A stretch of DNA of 64,000 bases from Haloferax mediterranei ATCC 33500 (GTDB lineage: Archaea > Halobacteriota > Halobacteria > Halobacteriales > Haloferacaceae), in assembly GCF_000306765.2 (NCBI RefSeq), contig NC_017943.1:124001-188000 (forward strand), read 5' to 3'. The notes beneath the pieces were generated by a model. It did no database searches, was not told where the DNA came from, and saw only the letters and a program-made list of their open reading frames with translations. Shown here one piece after another: positions 9,016 to 18,521 of this stretch. The translations under genes were made by a program, and so were the position numbers. Numbering within the stretch: the first letter of the stretch is position 1; each line of letters begins with the position of its first letter.

Positions 9016-9271
9016 CGGTCGACGCGAGGACTAATCTGCTTGAAGCGGTGCTGTCGAGTCGATTTAAATTCCGGTAACGTTGTGATTCCAGGAGAGTTTC
9101 CATTCGGCACCTTGTCGGCGCGGCAATATTTGTCAGTTGGGACTTCGATTGATGTACTATCTCCGCAGAAATTCGAACAGTACGTCGGTTTGAACAGGTA
9201 TTTTTATGCATCAGAATCGGCTCAAAACATCCGTTCATGGCTTCGGGACCTTCACTTAGGCTTTTTGAAAT

Positions 9272-11044
9272 ATGAGCTGGCAATACACGGTTTTCGCACT
9301 CCCGACGCTCTTTGCGATGGTCGTCTCCGCACTTTTGGGTATCTATAGCCTGCACCACATGCGGACGAAGGGACGGTCACCGGTTCTGTCGGCGTTCTTT
9401 GCGGTAGATGTTGGGCTCGTCCTCTGGACCGGATTTTCGGCCCTCAAACTGTTGCACACGACCCCGGCGGTGAAACTCCTGTTCTACAAACTCCTCTATC
9501 TCGGAGTCGCACCGCTTGGACCGCTCGTGTTTCTCTTCGTTCTCGTCCATACGGACCGGATTCGGAGAATTCGTCCGAGACACATTGTGACAGTCCTGAG
9601 CATCCCGCTTGTCTTCTTGGTGATTCTATTTACAAATCCGAGCGACCTTGCCATCGAAACACCGCGATTCATCGAGTCGAACGGACTGGTACTCCTCCGC
9701 GTCGATGTCGGGCCTGCCCACTTGTTGTTGCAACTCCTCTACAATGCGGTTCTCTCTACCGCAGCGGTAGGAATCATTCTTTACGAGGCGTTTCGGCTGG
9801 GTCGTTCGTACATCCAACAGGCGATACTGGTCAGCATCGGTATTGCAGCACCGTTCATCTTCGCGCTCTTTTCGTCGCTTGGCGTGCCACCGTTCAATCC
9901 TGAGGGTGTGAATCTCGTCCCAACATCTGCGGCCGTCACGTCGTTGGCAATCGGGATTGCCGTCTTCAGATACCGATTCCTCGAGTTGCCGCCTCTCGCC
10001 TACACCACTGCGATGGAAGCGTCACCAGATGGTGTGTTCGTCCTCGACCCGAACGAGCGAATCGTCCACGTCAACAACCAGGGTGCGTCCTTCCTCGAAC
10101 AGTTTGCTGCCGATGTCGGCGACCCCATCACGAAAATTTCCCCAAAATTCGACCTCACGACGTCACACGACGACAGCGTCCGGGTTACCCTCGACGACGG
10201 AACACCGATGTTTCTCAGCGTTCGGTCTCAACGACTTACCCGCCAAGATCAGGTGGTTGGCTGGGTAATCGTCTTCCGCGACGTTACGGACCTCCACCGA
10301 CAGAAACAGATGATTCTCGACCAGAACGAGAAACTTCGACTTCTCAATCAAATCATCCGACACGATATCCGAAACGATACGGCTGTCGTGCTTGGAAACG
10401 CTCGCCTCGTGGACGAGATGGTCGACGATGAGGCGGTGAGCAAACGTCTCAAGACGATTATTCGGAACAGTGAACATACGGCCGAACTCACTGACACCGT
10501 CCGGAACCTCATGAAGACGATGCTCGAAGATGAGGAGACGGCCCACCCAACGTCGATTGGAGGCGTACTCTGGGACGAAGCAAACGAGATTATCGAGGGG
10601 AATCCCAATGCCGTCGTCGACCTTCCAGACGAACGACCGGATGTTTCGGTGATGGCCGACGATATGCTCGGGACCGTCTTCCGAAACCTACTCACAAACG
10701 CAATTCGCCACAACGATACCCCAGAACCGGGAGTTACCATCTCAGTCGAAGAGCAACCGGACACCGTACTCGTCAGAATCGCTGATAACGGCCCCGGTAT
10801 CCCCAACGACCGGAAAGACGAGATATTCGGCCGCGGTGAGAAGGGCTTTGAGAGCCCCGGGACGGGGCTCGGTCTGTACCTTGTCGATACAATCGTGAGC
10901 GACTACGGCGGTGATGTCTGGGTCGAAGACAATACACCCCGCGGTGCAGTCTTCGTCACCAGACTCAGAAAGTCAGAGCTCGGTCAGTCTGACCCCGGTA
11001 GTAACCGACAACTGTCCAGTCCTGAAGAAGCGCGTTCGAAGTGA
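9272..11044 (+). CDS. 7TM sensor histidine kinase with PAS domain
   Basis: Membrane sensor kinase of 590 residues. The first 230 or so hold about seven hydrophobic helices of the HisKA_7TM sensor type, starting YTVFALPTLFAMVVSALLG. A PAS domain follows (AMEASPDGVFVLDPNERIVH). The phospho-acceptor region is IIRHDIRNDTAVVLGNARLV, the haloarchaeal H-box form. The ATPase domain shows NLLTNAIRHND (N box), DNGPGIP (G1) and GTGLGLYLVDT (G2). A TATA-like stretch at 9200-9208 is a plausible promoter. No receiver-domain protein is adjacent, so it is an orphan kinase whose partner is elsewhere. Confidence 0.95.
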   Translation: MSWQYTVFALPTLFAMVVSALLGIYSLHHMRTKGRSPVLSAFFAVDVGLVLWTGFSALKLLHTTPAVKLLFYKLLYLGVAPLGPLVFLFVLVHTDRIRRIRPRHIVTVLSIPLVFLVILFTNPSDLAIETPRFIESNGLVLLRVDVGPAHLLLQLLYNAVLSTAAVGIILYEAFRLGRSYIQQAILVSIGIAAPFIFALFSSLGVPPFNPEGVNLVPTSAAVTSLAIGIAVFRYRFLELPPLAYTTAMEASPDGVFVLDPNERIVHVNNQGASFLEQFAADVGDPITKISPKFDLTTSHDDSVRVTLDDGTPMFLSVRSQRLTRQDQVVGWVIVFRDVTDLHRQKQMILDQNEKLRLLNQIIRHDIRNDTAVVLGNARLVDEMVDDEAVSKRLKTIIRNSEHTAELTDTVRNLMKTMLEDEETAHPTSIGGVLWDEANEIIEGNPNAVVDLPDERPDVSVMADDMLGTVFRNLLTNAIRHNDTPEPGVTISVEEQPDTVLVRIADNGPGIPNDRKDEIFGRGEKGFESPGTGLGLYLVDTIVSDYGGDVWVEDNTPRGAVFVTRLRKSELGQSDPGSNRQLSSPEEARSK

Positions 11045-11489
11045 GTTTTTGGTGAATTCGTGGAGTCTTGGATGACCAGTCAGTAGTCGGTCGGCTGCAA
11101 TCTGCGAGCTATCGCTGATTTCACCCCGGAAACGGACGTTGAACGCCCTGTTGGGGTAGACGCTCATTGATAGCACGCAAGAGGGAGAATTGTTGGCACC
11201 GACACGACAGAAAACCCTCAACAGACTCTTTACATTACCTTGGACTTTTGGATAATGTGGATTTTCTAACTTTTGTAAGATATCTAAATTATTCAAATAT
11301 TCCTGGTCTCAATAGTGTTGTTCGATACCAAGGCCAGCGTTTACTGACGATAACGAGGAACGACAACGGTCATTACACCCGCATTGATGGCCTTCTGTAC
11401 GACTACAGCAGTTGTCTGGCAGTCTTGCTCACTTCTCGCCCATCCACGTCGCAATCAAGACGCTCCGACGAATACTTCATAATACCTCC
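11045..11489. other. Intergenic region, no gene seen
   Basis: This lies between the histidine kinase and the DUF547 gene. It contains short unsupported frames and an AT-rich segment at about 11260-11300. I find no domain, RNA or repeat. The promoter of the DUF547 gene should lie within it. Confidence 0.4.
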
Positions 11490-12209
11490 ATGAGTGCTCT
11501 TTCTTCCCCTTCGGCGTTCTCGTATGAGCTTTTCCGTGCCGTCAAACGCAACGAGGATAGTGACGGCTATTTCGACGAACTCGCAGCGATGGACGACGCC
11601 TTCCTCTCGGAACTTGATGGGCGGAGCGACGCGGTAACGGCATTCTGGGTTAACGTGTACAACGCGCTCGTCCAGCGGGACTTACAGGTAGATATCTCGT
11701 TGTACGAGCACAAACGGCGGTTCTTCGGGCAGCAACGGCACATCGTTGCTGGAACCGACCTCAGCCTCGACGATATCGAACACGGCATCCTTCGGTCGTC
11801 GAAGTGGAAGTACGGCCTCGGGTACCTCCCGCGTTTGTTTCCCAGTTCGTTCGAGCGCACATATCGCCTTCTTGGAGTCGACCCACGTATTCACTTCGCG
11901 CTCAACTGTGGTGCCGAAAGTTGTCCGCCAATCGTCGCGTACACGGCAAGCAACATCGACGACGAACTTGAGCGGAGTGCAACCTCGTTCCTCCAGCAGT
12001 CGTCGAGATACGACCGCGACGCCAACGACGTGTGGGTGTCGCGTCTCTTTCTGTACTTTCGTGGTAACTTCGGGGGCCGCAGTGGCATATACGACACGCT
12101 CGAACGCTACGGCGTTATCGAGCGTGGAGACCGGCCTCGAATACGGTATCAGAAGTACGATTGGACGTTACACAAGGGAATGTATCGAGACGAAGTTTCA
12201 TCCGCGTGA
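11490..12209 (+). CDS. DUF547 domain protein
   Basis: A 239-residue protein of the DUF547 family, of unknown function. Family signatures are AFWVNVYNALVQRDL (about residues 49-63) and HFALNCGAESCPPIVAYT with the conserved Cys pair. No signal peptide or membrane segment is seen. The open frame continues upstream to 11412, but those 26 residues are not family-like, so the ATG at 11490 is preferred. It stands alone, downstream of a sensor kinase and upstream of a repeat element, so neighbours give no clue to its role. Confidence 0.88.
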   Translation: MSALSSPSAFSYELFRAVKRNEDSDGYFDELAAMDDAFLSELDGRSDAVTAFWVNVYNALVQRDLQVDISLYEHKRRFFGQQRHIVAGTDLSLDDIEHGILRSSKWKYGLGYLPRLFPSSFERTYRLLGVDPRIHFALNCGAESCPPIVAYTASNIDDELERSATSFLQQSSRYDRDANDVWVSRLFLYFRGNFGGRSGIYDTLERYGVIERGDRPRIRYQKYDWTLHKGMYRDEVSSA

Positions 12210-12430
12210 GATGGTGTCAACGGTCTAAGCGTCGGCGTTGGCTTCTCCTTTCCATTTGCCGAACGATGCAGTGGTCCAGAGAAATCTAAGAAAATATATT
12301 CTATGATGATATATCCAATATTGGGTCATGCTTCCCCACAATCTCGGAAGATGATTTTGATGCGTAACTTATCTCCATCGTGACAAAGACCGAATCAGAT
12401 ATCCAGTAGAACGTGCCTTCTGGTCGTCGT

Positions 12431-12514
12431 TATAGTAGCGTTTGCAACTGGTGACATATCCGATCGCACGACAACGGTCGAGCGAGTGTGCAATGACTTG
12501 CAAACACTACTATA
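12431..12514 (+). repeat. Palindromic MITE-like element, full copy A
   Basis: An 80-bp core bounded by the inverted termini TAGTAGCGTTTGCAA and TTGCAAACACTACTA and flanked by TA on both sides. The interior carries GGTCGAGCGAGTGTGCAATG, shared with the copies at 29721 and 54590 in the same orientation. It encodes no protein. It is a non-autonomous mobile or regulatory repeat; its parent transposase is not in the window. Confidence 0.85.
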
Positions 12515-12772
12515 GGTGTAAATCAAGAATCGCCCCGTTTTCATATCGACTATCGTACGATTCGGACTTACCGTCTTGGTGCGTCTAAGTAATCTTTCCA
12601 CGGACCGGGCGCTACTTGATGAGGTGTTCACTCTAACGTTACATCGTCCGAAAACTATGCTAATCCTCTCGATACGGTGGGGCCTTCAGGGTCGAAATAC
12701 AAGCAAGCGGCATGAGCATTTGGGATGTAGAACATCCACGAGCTTTTACATTAACGCACTCCAACTCATTGT

Positions 12773-13429
12773 ATGCGGTATCTTACGGCTCTACTCAAAC
12801 CAAATGGAGGTAGTGCGTTCCATCCACTTGGAGAGCAACTGACAGATGAACCATCTATCAAGCGAAGAGCCATTCATCATATCGAGCTTCTTGATGATGA
12901 TACCGTGCTGCTATTTGCCGAGGCAAGCGGCAGTCAGGAACGATATAAACAAATTATGGAGGGTTCCCCTCATGTCAATGATTATCTTGTCTCCGGAGAC
13001 GACCGTTGGATGGCTGTGAGTCAATTTGAGCCGACAGAGGAGACTCGTCGGGGTCTGGAACTACAACGAGAATCAAACCTAGTAATCGACACACCGATTT
13101 ACTTTACTTCCAATGATTATCTCAAGGTAACCTACTTGGGATCTGACGACACATTCAAAAAGTTATCCGAATATATTGAAGATATAGACTTTGTTACGTT
13201 TGAACTTCTTGAAATGGGTGATTATGACCCCAACGAATCATCGTTCAGCAGGATGCTTACATCTCGGCAAGAAGAAGTGCTAGAGACGGCAGTTGAGCTG
13301 GGGTATTACAACGAACCTCGCCAAGCGTCACTTGAGGACATTGGCGGGGTTGTCGGAATCGCTCCTGGAACGGTGGGTGAGCACCTTCGAAAAGTCGAAG
13401 AACGTGTGTTTAGCGAAATCGTTCACTGA
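12773..13429 (+). CDS. HTH-10 (Bat-type) transcriptional regulator
   Basis: A 218-residue haloarchaeal one-component regulator. The N-terminal 150 residues are an uncharacterised sensing region. The C-terminus is the HTH-10 domain: LTSRQEEVLETAVELGYYNEPR, then ASLEDIGGVVGIAPGTVGEHLRKVEERV. The start at 12773 is backed by a TATA-like run (CTTTTACATT) about 27 bases upstream, giving a leaderless transcript. Base composition is more AT-rich than the flanking metabolic genes and an IS6 relic begins just downstream, so this segment looks acquired. The target is unknown. Confidence 0.85.
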   Translation: MRYLTALLKPNGGSAFHPLGEQLTDEPSIKRRAIHHIELLDDDTVLLFAEASGSQERYKQIMEGSPHVNDYLVSGDDRWMAVSQFEPTEETRRGLELQRESNLVIDTPIYFTSNDYLKVTYLGSDDTFKKLSEYIEDIDFVTFELLEMGDYDPNESSFSRMLTSRQEEVLETAVELGYYNEPRQASLEDIGGVVGIAPGTVGEHLRKVEERVFSEIVH

Positions 13430-13476
13430 AGTTGCTCCGAGTATCTCCACATATGGTAGATATATAATCAATCGGC

Positions 13477-13809
13477 ACTGTCCCGCTGTCAAAATCAATG
13501 GCGAGTGGTCTTGGTTGTACGATGCAATAAACCTCGACACAAAGTTACTCCTCGACGTGCAATTGGTCAAACGACGTGGAACTGATCCAGCAACTGCATT
13601 CCTTCACTGGGTCGCCGAGAAACACAATTTCGAGGAAGCGGTGTTTCTGGTTAATTAGTTCGGTTATCGGACTGAACACTCTCGATTAGGATTGGGTGGG
13701 CAGTCGGCTGAGCGTCCGCCAGAGACTTGCACTGTTCGTTCACTACTTTAACGTGCAACGACCGTGTCAAGCGCTTGGCGGACGAACGCCAGCTGAGGAG
13801 GTTATCTAG
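13477..13809 (+). pseudogene. IS6-family transposase relic
   Basis: Remnant of a DDE transposase of the IS6 (IS240-type) family common in haloarchaea. The first segment reads VKINGEWSWLYDAINLDTK and continues through LVKRRGTDPATAFLHW to FLVN, followed by an in-frame TAG where the family has Gln, then FGYRTEHSRLGLGG. A second segment in another frame (13693-13809) gives WVGSRLSVRQRLALFVHYFN, then QALGGRTPAEEV and the stop. The region holding the last catalytic residue is deleted at the junction near 13690, and the N-terminal third is gone. It is non-functional. Confidence 0.85.
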
Positions 13810-14055
13810 ACAGTGCCGTCATCAATTATTTAAACACGGTTTTATGAAGAGACACTTTTGAAGCTCGCTGTCAATGTGACCTCCAAAGAACGCATGGGGT
13901 AGTGCTCCACCCGTAATACTTCGGGCTTTAACGAGCAGCGTAGATTGATTCGTTCCAAGCCTTCCCGCTGACGCGATTCAGCTCGAATCGTGGATTTAAA
14001 AGCACCCTATGACTGCGGCAGTAACCATACACCATACAGACTGCTATCAGGTAGT

Positions 14056-15108
14056 ATGCCGGTAAACCCCAATTTCCTCGAACGGCTGGTTTTGCTTCGA
14101 CTTAACAAGGGCCCAGCTCCGATGCTTGATTTGTTCGGTGCATCGAGTTTCACGTCGGTTACACTCGCGCTAGATATTGGTCTCTTCGAGACCCTGGCGG
14201 ATGTGGATAGTCCGCTGACGGCTGAGAGCCTTGCCGACCGTCTCGACGCCCATCCTGACGGGATTGCCGTGCTTTGTAATTTCCTCGTAACCGAGGGATA
14301 CCTCGAGGCGGTAGGGGACCGTTACCGGCTCACGGGAATGACAGAGAAGTGGCTGCTAGCCGAGTCCGAGACGAACATGGGACCCTGGTTCACCTACTGG
14401 AACGACCTCGTCTTGCCGTTCTGGGAGCGAGAACTCGAAACCGCGATACGCGAGGGCGAGCCGAGCCAGTCCATCTACGAGTGGTTCGACGAGGAACCCG
14501 CTCGCTGGGAGACTGCACAGGAGGGCTTCCGGGCGACAGCGTCGATCTTCGTCGACGACGTTGTCGACGCGATGACCGTTCCGGCGGGGCAGGGCCGCCT
14601 GCTGGACGTCGGCGGTGGGCACGGATTGTACGCCATGGAATTATGCCGACGACATCCTGACCTCTCCGCCACTATCTTCGACTTCCCGGACGCTATCGAC
14701 GCAATGCAGGACGACATCCCCGACGAGATAGTCGAGCGTCTAGATACCCGGACAGGCGACTACTGGACCGACGACCTCGGTGAGGGATACGACCTGGCCC
14801 TGCTTTTCAACGTCATCCACGCGCACAGTCCCGCTGAGAACACCGCCCTCTTCGAGCGGGTGAGAGACGCGCTCGCTCCGGGCGGACGGATAGTCGTACT
14901 CGACCAGTGGGAGGGAAGCGGACGGACGCCAGTCAGCCGTGCAGGCTTGCGGTTCGTCGCACTAACCTACCACACGACGCTCGGGGCAGACGTCTACGAA
15001 CACGACGAAGTTTCCTCGTGGCTTCAGACGGCCGGTTTTTCCGGCATCCAGCGCCAGAGTGTCGGTCCCACCGCGGGAATGGCAATTGTCGAGGCGACCA
15101 AGCAGTAA
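14056..15108 (+). CDS. SAM-dependent O-methyltransferase (acetylserotonin/caffeate OMT family)
   Basis: A 350-residue class I methyltransferase. An N-terminal winged-helix dimerisation region (residues 20-110, with LDIGLFETLADVDSPLTAES) is followed by the Rossmann domain with SAM motif I LLDVGGGHGLYAMELC, then ATIFDFPDA and LLFNVIHAHSP. This is the layout of plant-type family 2 O-methyltransferases and related polyketide or quinone methyltransferases. The ATG at 14056 is preferred over 13990 because family similarity begins there. It is followed after 32 bases by an alpha/beta hydrolase, so the two may form a small operon. The substrate is unknown. Confidence 0.88.
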   Translation: MPVNPNFLERLVLLRLNKGPAPMLDLFGASSFTSVTLALDIGLFETLADVDSPLTAESLADRLDAHPDGIAVLCNFLVTEGYLEAVGDRYRLTGMTEKWLLAESETNMGPWFTYWNDLVLPFWERELETAIREGEPSQSIYEWFDEEPARWETAQEGFRATASIFVDDVVDAMTVPAGQGRLLDVGGGHGLYAMELCRRHPDLSATIFDFPDAIDAMQDDIPDEIVERLDTRTGDYWTDDLGEGYDLALLFNVIHAHSPAENTALFERVRDALAPGGRIVVLDQWEGSGRTPVSRAGLRFVALTYHTTLGADVYEHDEVSSWLQTAGFSGIQRQSVGPTAGMAIVEATKQ

Positions 15109-15140
15109 AGAGTAGAGATTATAGGTCCAAACTAATACTG

Positions 15141-16034
15141 ATGACTGATACAAAAACTCACCCGAATACTGATGCATCGTTGCTTGCTGATCCCCGTGTT
15201 GAATCTACCTATCGCACCGTCAATAATGTTCAGTTACACGTCGTCGCCGCAGGCGAACCCGACGCTCCACTGGTCGTCTTACTACACGGGCATCCCGATT
15301 TCTGGTACGGCTGGCGCGACCAGATCATTTCGCTCGTCGAAGCCGGCTTCCGTGTGGTCGTACCGGACCAGCGGGGCTGTAATTTGAGCGAAGCTCCCAA
15401 TGGAATCGATTCCTATCGGGTCTCAGAACTATCCTCTGACGTATGTGAATTGATTCACAGCGAGGGCCGGGAATCGGCCCACGTAGTTGGGCACGACTTC
15501 GGCGGGTTCGTCGCTTGGCACGTAGCACTCCGTCATCCATCCATCGTCAATCGACTCGGAATCTTCAATGTCCCGCATCCCACGGTGTATCGAAACGTCT
15601 TACGATCTAGTCCCCAACAGATTGCCCGAAGCTGGTACGTATGGTTCTATCAGTTACCGAAGCTACCCGAATGGGCGTTGAGTCGGAACGATATGGACAA
15701 TATGGTTGCTTCTCTTGAAGTAACTTCAAACCCTGGAACGTTCGACGAAGAAACGATTGACCGCTATCACGCGGCCTGGCGGCACACCGGCGTTGGTCCG
15801 AGGGTAAACTGGTATCGTGGGTTCCGTCGTTCGGAAAGCCCACCACGAAACACCGTTACCCAGCCGACACTGATTTGTTGGGGAGAAGGTGACATCGCAC
15901 TTCTCCCTTCGATGGCCAAAAAGAGCGCCGACTACTGTGAAAACAGTCAGCTACGGATGTTTCCTGGTGCTTCACATTGGGTGCATCATGAGCGTGAGGA
16001 AGTAACTGAAGCGCTGCTCCGTCATCTCTCATAA
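15141..16034 (+). CDS. Alpha/beta hydrolase, epoxide-hydrolase-like
   Basis: A 297-residue soluble hydrolase. Motifs are the oxyanion-hole HGHP (about residue 52), PDQRG, the nucleophile elbow GHDFGG with Asp as nucleophile, and a final His in GASHWVHHE. An Asp nucleophile with HGxP and DQRG is typical of soluble epoxide hydrolases and some dehalogenases rather than serine esterases. A lid rich in Trp and Pro (SWYVWFYQLPKLPEWAL) also fits. Longer open frame upstream (from 14907) is antisense-like shadow inside the methyltransferase. It probably shares a transcript with the preceding methyltransferase. Confidence 0.9.
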   Translation: MTDTKTHPNTDASLLADPRVESTYRTVNNVQLHVVAAGEPDAPLVVLLHGHPDFWYGWRDQIISLVEAGFRVVVPDQRGCNLSEAPNGIDSYRVSELSSDVCELIHSEGRESAHVVGHDFGGFVAWHVALRHPSIVNRLGIFNVPHPTVYRNVLRSSPQQIARSWYVWFYQLPKLPEWALSRNDMDNMVASLEVTSNPGTFDEETIDRYHAAWRHTGVGPRVNWYRGFRRSESPPRNTVTQPTLICWGEGDIALLPSMAKKSADYCENSQLRMFPGASHWVHHEREEVTEALLRHLS

Positions 16035-16291
16035 ACAACACAACGAATCATCATTCTTGAACAGACCTCGTATAGGCGACTTCCTCTAGGTCAATCTTGA
16101 GATGGTCGCCGAGCGTGCTGATATCACTGGTATTGAGCGTGAGGTGGAGGGCCGTTCTATGGGCTGCCAGTGCGGTCCAGAGATTTGTATCTCGTGTGTC
16201 CTGTGGGAGATAGTGAATAATACCAATTGGACAATTGGTGCTTGCTTCTTGCGGCCGGCAGCTCTCTCGAATTTCTGTTGAACGGCACCTC
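16035..16291. other. Intergenic region with a possible decayed minus-strand gene end
   Basis: The minus strand from about 16250 to 16060 reads IHYLPQDTRDTNLWTALAAH, then a Leu-rich stretch and IDLEEVAYTRS, which has haloarchaeal protein composition but no start codon. It may be the C-terminal remnant of a gene cut by the adjacent repeat element. I cannot name it. Nothing else is seen here. Confidence 0.3.
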
Positions 16292-16371
16292 TAGTAGTGT
16301 TTGCAAATCATTGCACATTCGCTCGACCGCTGTCGTGCGCTCGGATGTGTCACCAGTTGCAAACGCTACTA
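16292..16371 (-). repeat. Palindromic MITE-like element, full copy B
   Basis: An 80-bp core with the same termini as copy A (TAGTAGTGTTTGCAA at one end, TTGCAAACGCTACTA at the other) but in inverted orientation, so the shared interior GGTCGAGCGAATGTGCAATG is on the minus strand. It ends 50 bases before the start of the acetyl-CoA synthetase paralogue at 16422 and therefore sits in that gene's promoter region. Confidence 0.85.
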
Positions 16372-16421
16372 TCGTTCCGGAGTACGAACGTTTTTTGTCC
16401 TGAGGGCGATTGGATTTGTGC

Positions 16422-18377
16422 ATGTCGAACGGTGGGGGACCGGACTTCGAAACGAGGATGGCCGAGCACGGGCGAATTGACCCTCCCACGTCGTTCGTCG
16501 AGCAGGCCACCGTCTCCGACGGGTCTATCTATGGTGAGTTCAGTGACACGTGGCCGGACTGTTGGGAACATGCGGCGGCGACAATCGATTGGAGCGAACC
16601 GTACGAGTGTGTCCTCCCGAATGATGAGCCACCCTTCGAGTGGTTCGCTGGGGGGACGCTGAACGCCTCCTACAACTGTTTGGACCGGCACATCGAAACC
16701 GGAGCGAAGAACCGGGTAGCCATCAAGTGGGAAGGCCACCTCGGCGAGACGCGAACCTACACGTATCAGGACCTCTACCGCGAGGTCAACGAGTTCGCGG
16801 CCGCACTTCGTGCGCAGGGCGTCGAGGAGGACGACGTGGTGACCCTCTACATGCCGATGATTCCGGAGTTGCCCATCGCCATGCTTGCGTGTGCCCGCAT
16901 CGGCGCACCACACTCAGTCGTCTTCGCGGGGCTGTCGGCGGATGCACTCGCAACCCGACTCGAGAGCGCGGACTCGGAGTACCTCGTCACCTGCGACGGG
17001 TACTACCGTCGGGGGAACGCTATCTTCCTGAAGAGCAAGGCCGACGACGCCCGCCTCAAGGCCGCTCACGACCTCGACGAGATGGTCATCGTCGAGCATC
17101 TCGACGAGGCCGAACACCTCGGAGAGAATCAGCACACGTACGACGAACTGGTCGGCGACCACGCCGGTTCGGAGGTTCCACCAGTCGAGCGGGCGGCCGA
17201 TGACGTTCTCTTTCTCATCCACACCTCGGGTACCACGGGTGAGCCGAAACGGGTCGAACATGTCACCGGCGGCTATCTCGCTCACGTGACGTGGACGTCG
17301 CAGACGGTGTTGGACCTCAAACCCGAGGACACGTACCTCTCGACGGCAAACATCGGGTGGATTAGCGGTCATTCGTACGTCGTCTACGGCCCGTTAGCGG
17401 TCGGTGCCACGACCGTTATGTACGAGGGGACGCCTAACTACCCGGAGAAAGACCGCATCTGGAATCTCATCGAGCACAACGCCGTCGACGTCTTCTACAC
17501 GGCTCCAACGGCGATTCGTGCGTTCATGAAGTGGGGTGCGGAGTATCCCGCACGGCACGACCTGTCGAGTCTTCGCCTGCTCGGGACGGTTGGCGAACCT
17601 ATCAACCCGCGCGCGTGGGAATGGTACTACAAGCACATCGGCAACGGGGAGTGCCCGATTGTCGATACGTGGTGGCAGACTGAGACCGGCGGCATGATGA
17701 TTACGACCCTCCCGGGCGTCGACGCCATGAAGCCGGGGTCGGCCGGCCCGCCGCTCCCGGGCATCGACGCGAAAATCGTGGATGGGAGTGGGAAGGAGGT
17801 TCCACCGAACGAGGCGGGGTATCTCGTCCTCACCCGCCCGTGGCCGGGAATGCCGGTGGCACTTCGACATGGACGTCGGTGGGGTCGCGAGGGTACCTCG
17901 AAGGTCGACGTGAACGGGTGGAACTACTTCACCGGTGACGGTGCGAAGGTAGACGAGAACGGCTATATCACCGTCCTCGGGCGGGTCGACGACGTGATAA
18001 ACGTTTCCGGCCACCGCCTCGGCACCATGGAAATCGAAAGCGCCATCGTCGATGTCGAAGGTGTCGTCGAGGCAGCCGTCGTCAGCGTAGACAACGCCGA
18101 AACGGATGGCGTTCACGCCTACGTCACGCTTGAGGCAGCTATCTCGGGTGACGAGCAGATGCGTGAACGAATCTCCTCACACGTTCGCGAGCGCATCGGC
18201 CGAATTGCTACCCCGGATGCTATCGTTTTCACTCCTGACCTCCCGAAGACGCGGTCGGGGAAGATTATGCGGCGCTTCCTCGAAAACATCGCAAACGGTG
18301 AGGAGTTCGGCGACACCTCGACGCTCCGGAACCCCGAAATCGTCGGCGAACTCAAGTCCATCGTTCGGGACAACTGA
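16422..18377 (+). CDS. Acetyl-CoA synthetase-like AMP-forming ligase, divergent paralogue
   Basis: A 651-residue member of the acetyl/propionyl-CoA synthetase family, which makes acyl-CoA from acid, ATP and CoA through an acyl-AMP. It is paralogous to the gene at 20492, and a stretch around VNEFAAALRAQGVEEDDVVT is identical in both. Retained are WWQTETGG, GRVDDVINVSGHRLG and the C-terminal PKTRSGKIMRR with the catalytic and regulatory Lys. Odd points: the phosphate loop reads TSGTTGEPKRVEH where KPKG is usual, and about 30 residues after RPWPGM (near 17850-17920) are unlike the family, suggesting compensating frameshifts. It may be active on another acid or be decaying. A MITE-like copy lies just upstream. 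Confidence 0.85.
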   Translation: MSNGGGPDFETRMAEHGRIDPPTSFVEQATVSDGSIYGEFSDTWPDCWEHAAATIDWSEPYECVLPNDEPPFEWFAGGTLNASYNCLDRHIETGAKNRVAIKWEGHLGETRTYTYQDLYREVNEFAAALRAQGVEEDDVVTLYMPMIPELPIAMLACARIGAPHSVVFAGLSADALATRLESADSEYLVTCDGYYRRGNAIFLKSKADDARLKAAHDLDEMVIVEHLDEAEHLGENQHTYDELVGDHAGSEVPPVERAADDVLFLIHTSGTTGEPKRVEHVTGGYLAHVTWTSQTVLDLKPEDTYLSTANIGWISGHSYVVYGPLAVGATTVMYEGTPNYPEKDRIWNLIEHNAVDVFYTAPTAIRAFMKWGAEYPARHDLSSLRLLGTVGEPINPRAWEWYYKHIGNGECPIVDTWWQTETGGMMITTLPGVDAMKPGSAGPPLPGIDAKIVDGSGKEVPPNEAGYLVLTRPWPGMPVALRHGRRWGREGTSKVDVNGWNYFTGDGAKVDENGYITVLGRVDDVINVSGHRLGTMEIESAIVDVEGVVEAAVVSVDNAETDGVHAYVTLEAAISGDEQMRERISSHVRERIGRIATPDAIVFTPDLPKTRSGKIMRRFLENIANGEEFGDTSTLRNPEIVGELKSIVRDN

Positions 18378-18521
18378 CCGCTGTTTCGGAAATATTTGGT
18401 AACTCGAAACCCCTTATCAGTGTGAAATCGTGTGTTATCGGGGGAGAATCCTCTTTTACGGACCGAAAGTATCCCTCCCACCGGAACGATTTAGTTCGAC
18501 TTTGACGAAGTTAGCGAAAGA

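Noticed and set aside
14907..15140. 78-residue upstream extension of the alpha/beta hydrolase
   Set aside because: It runs inside the methyltransferase in another frame and is basic, unlike the acidic protein body.
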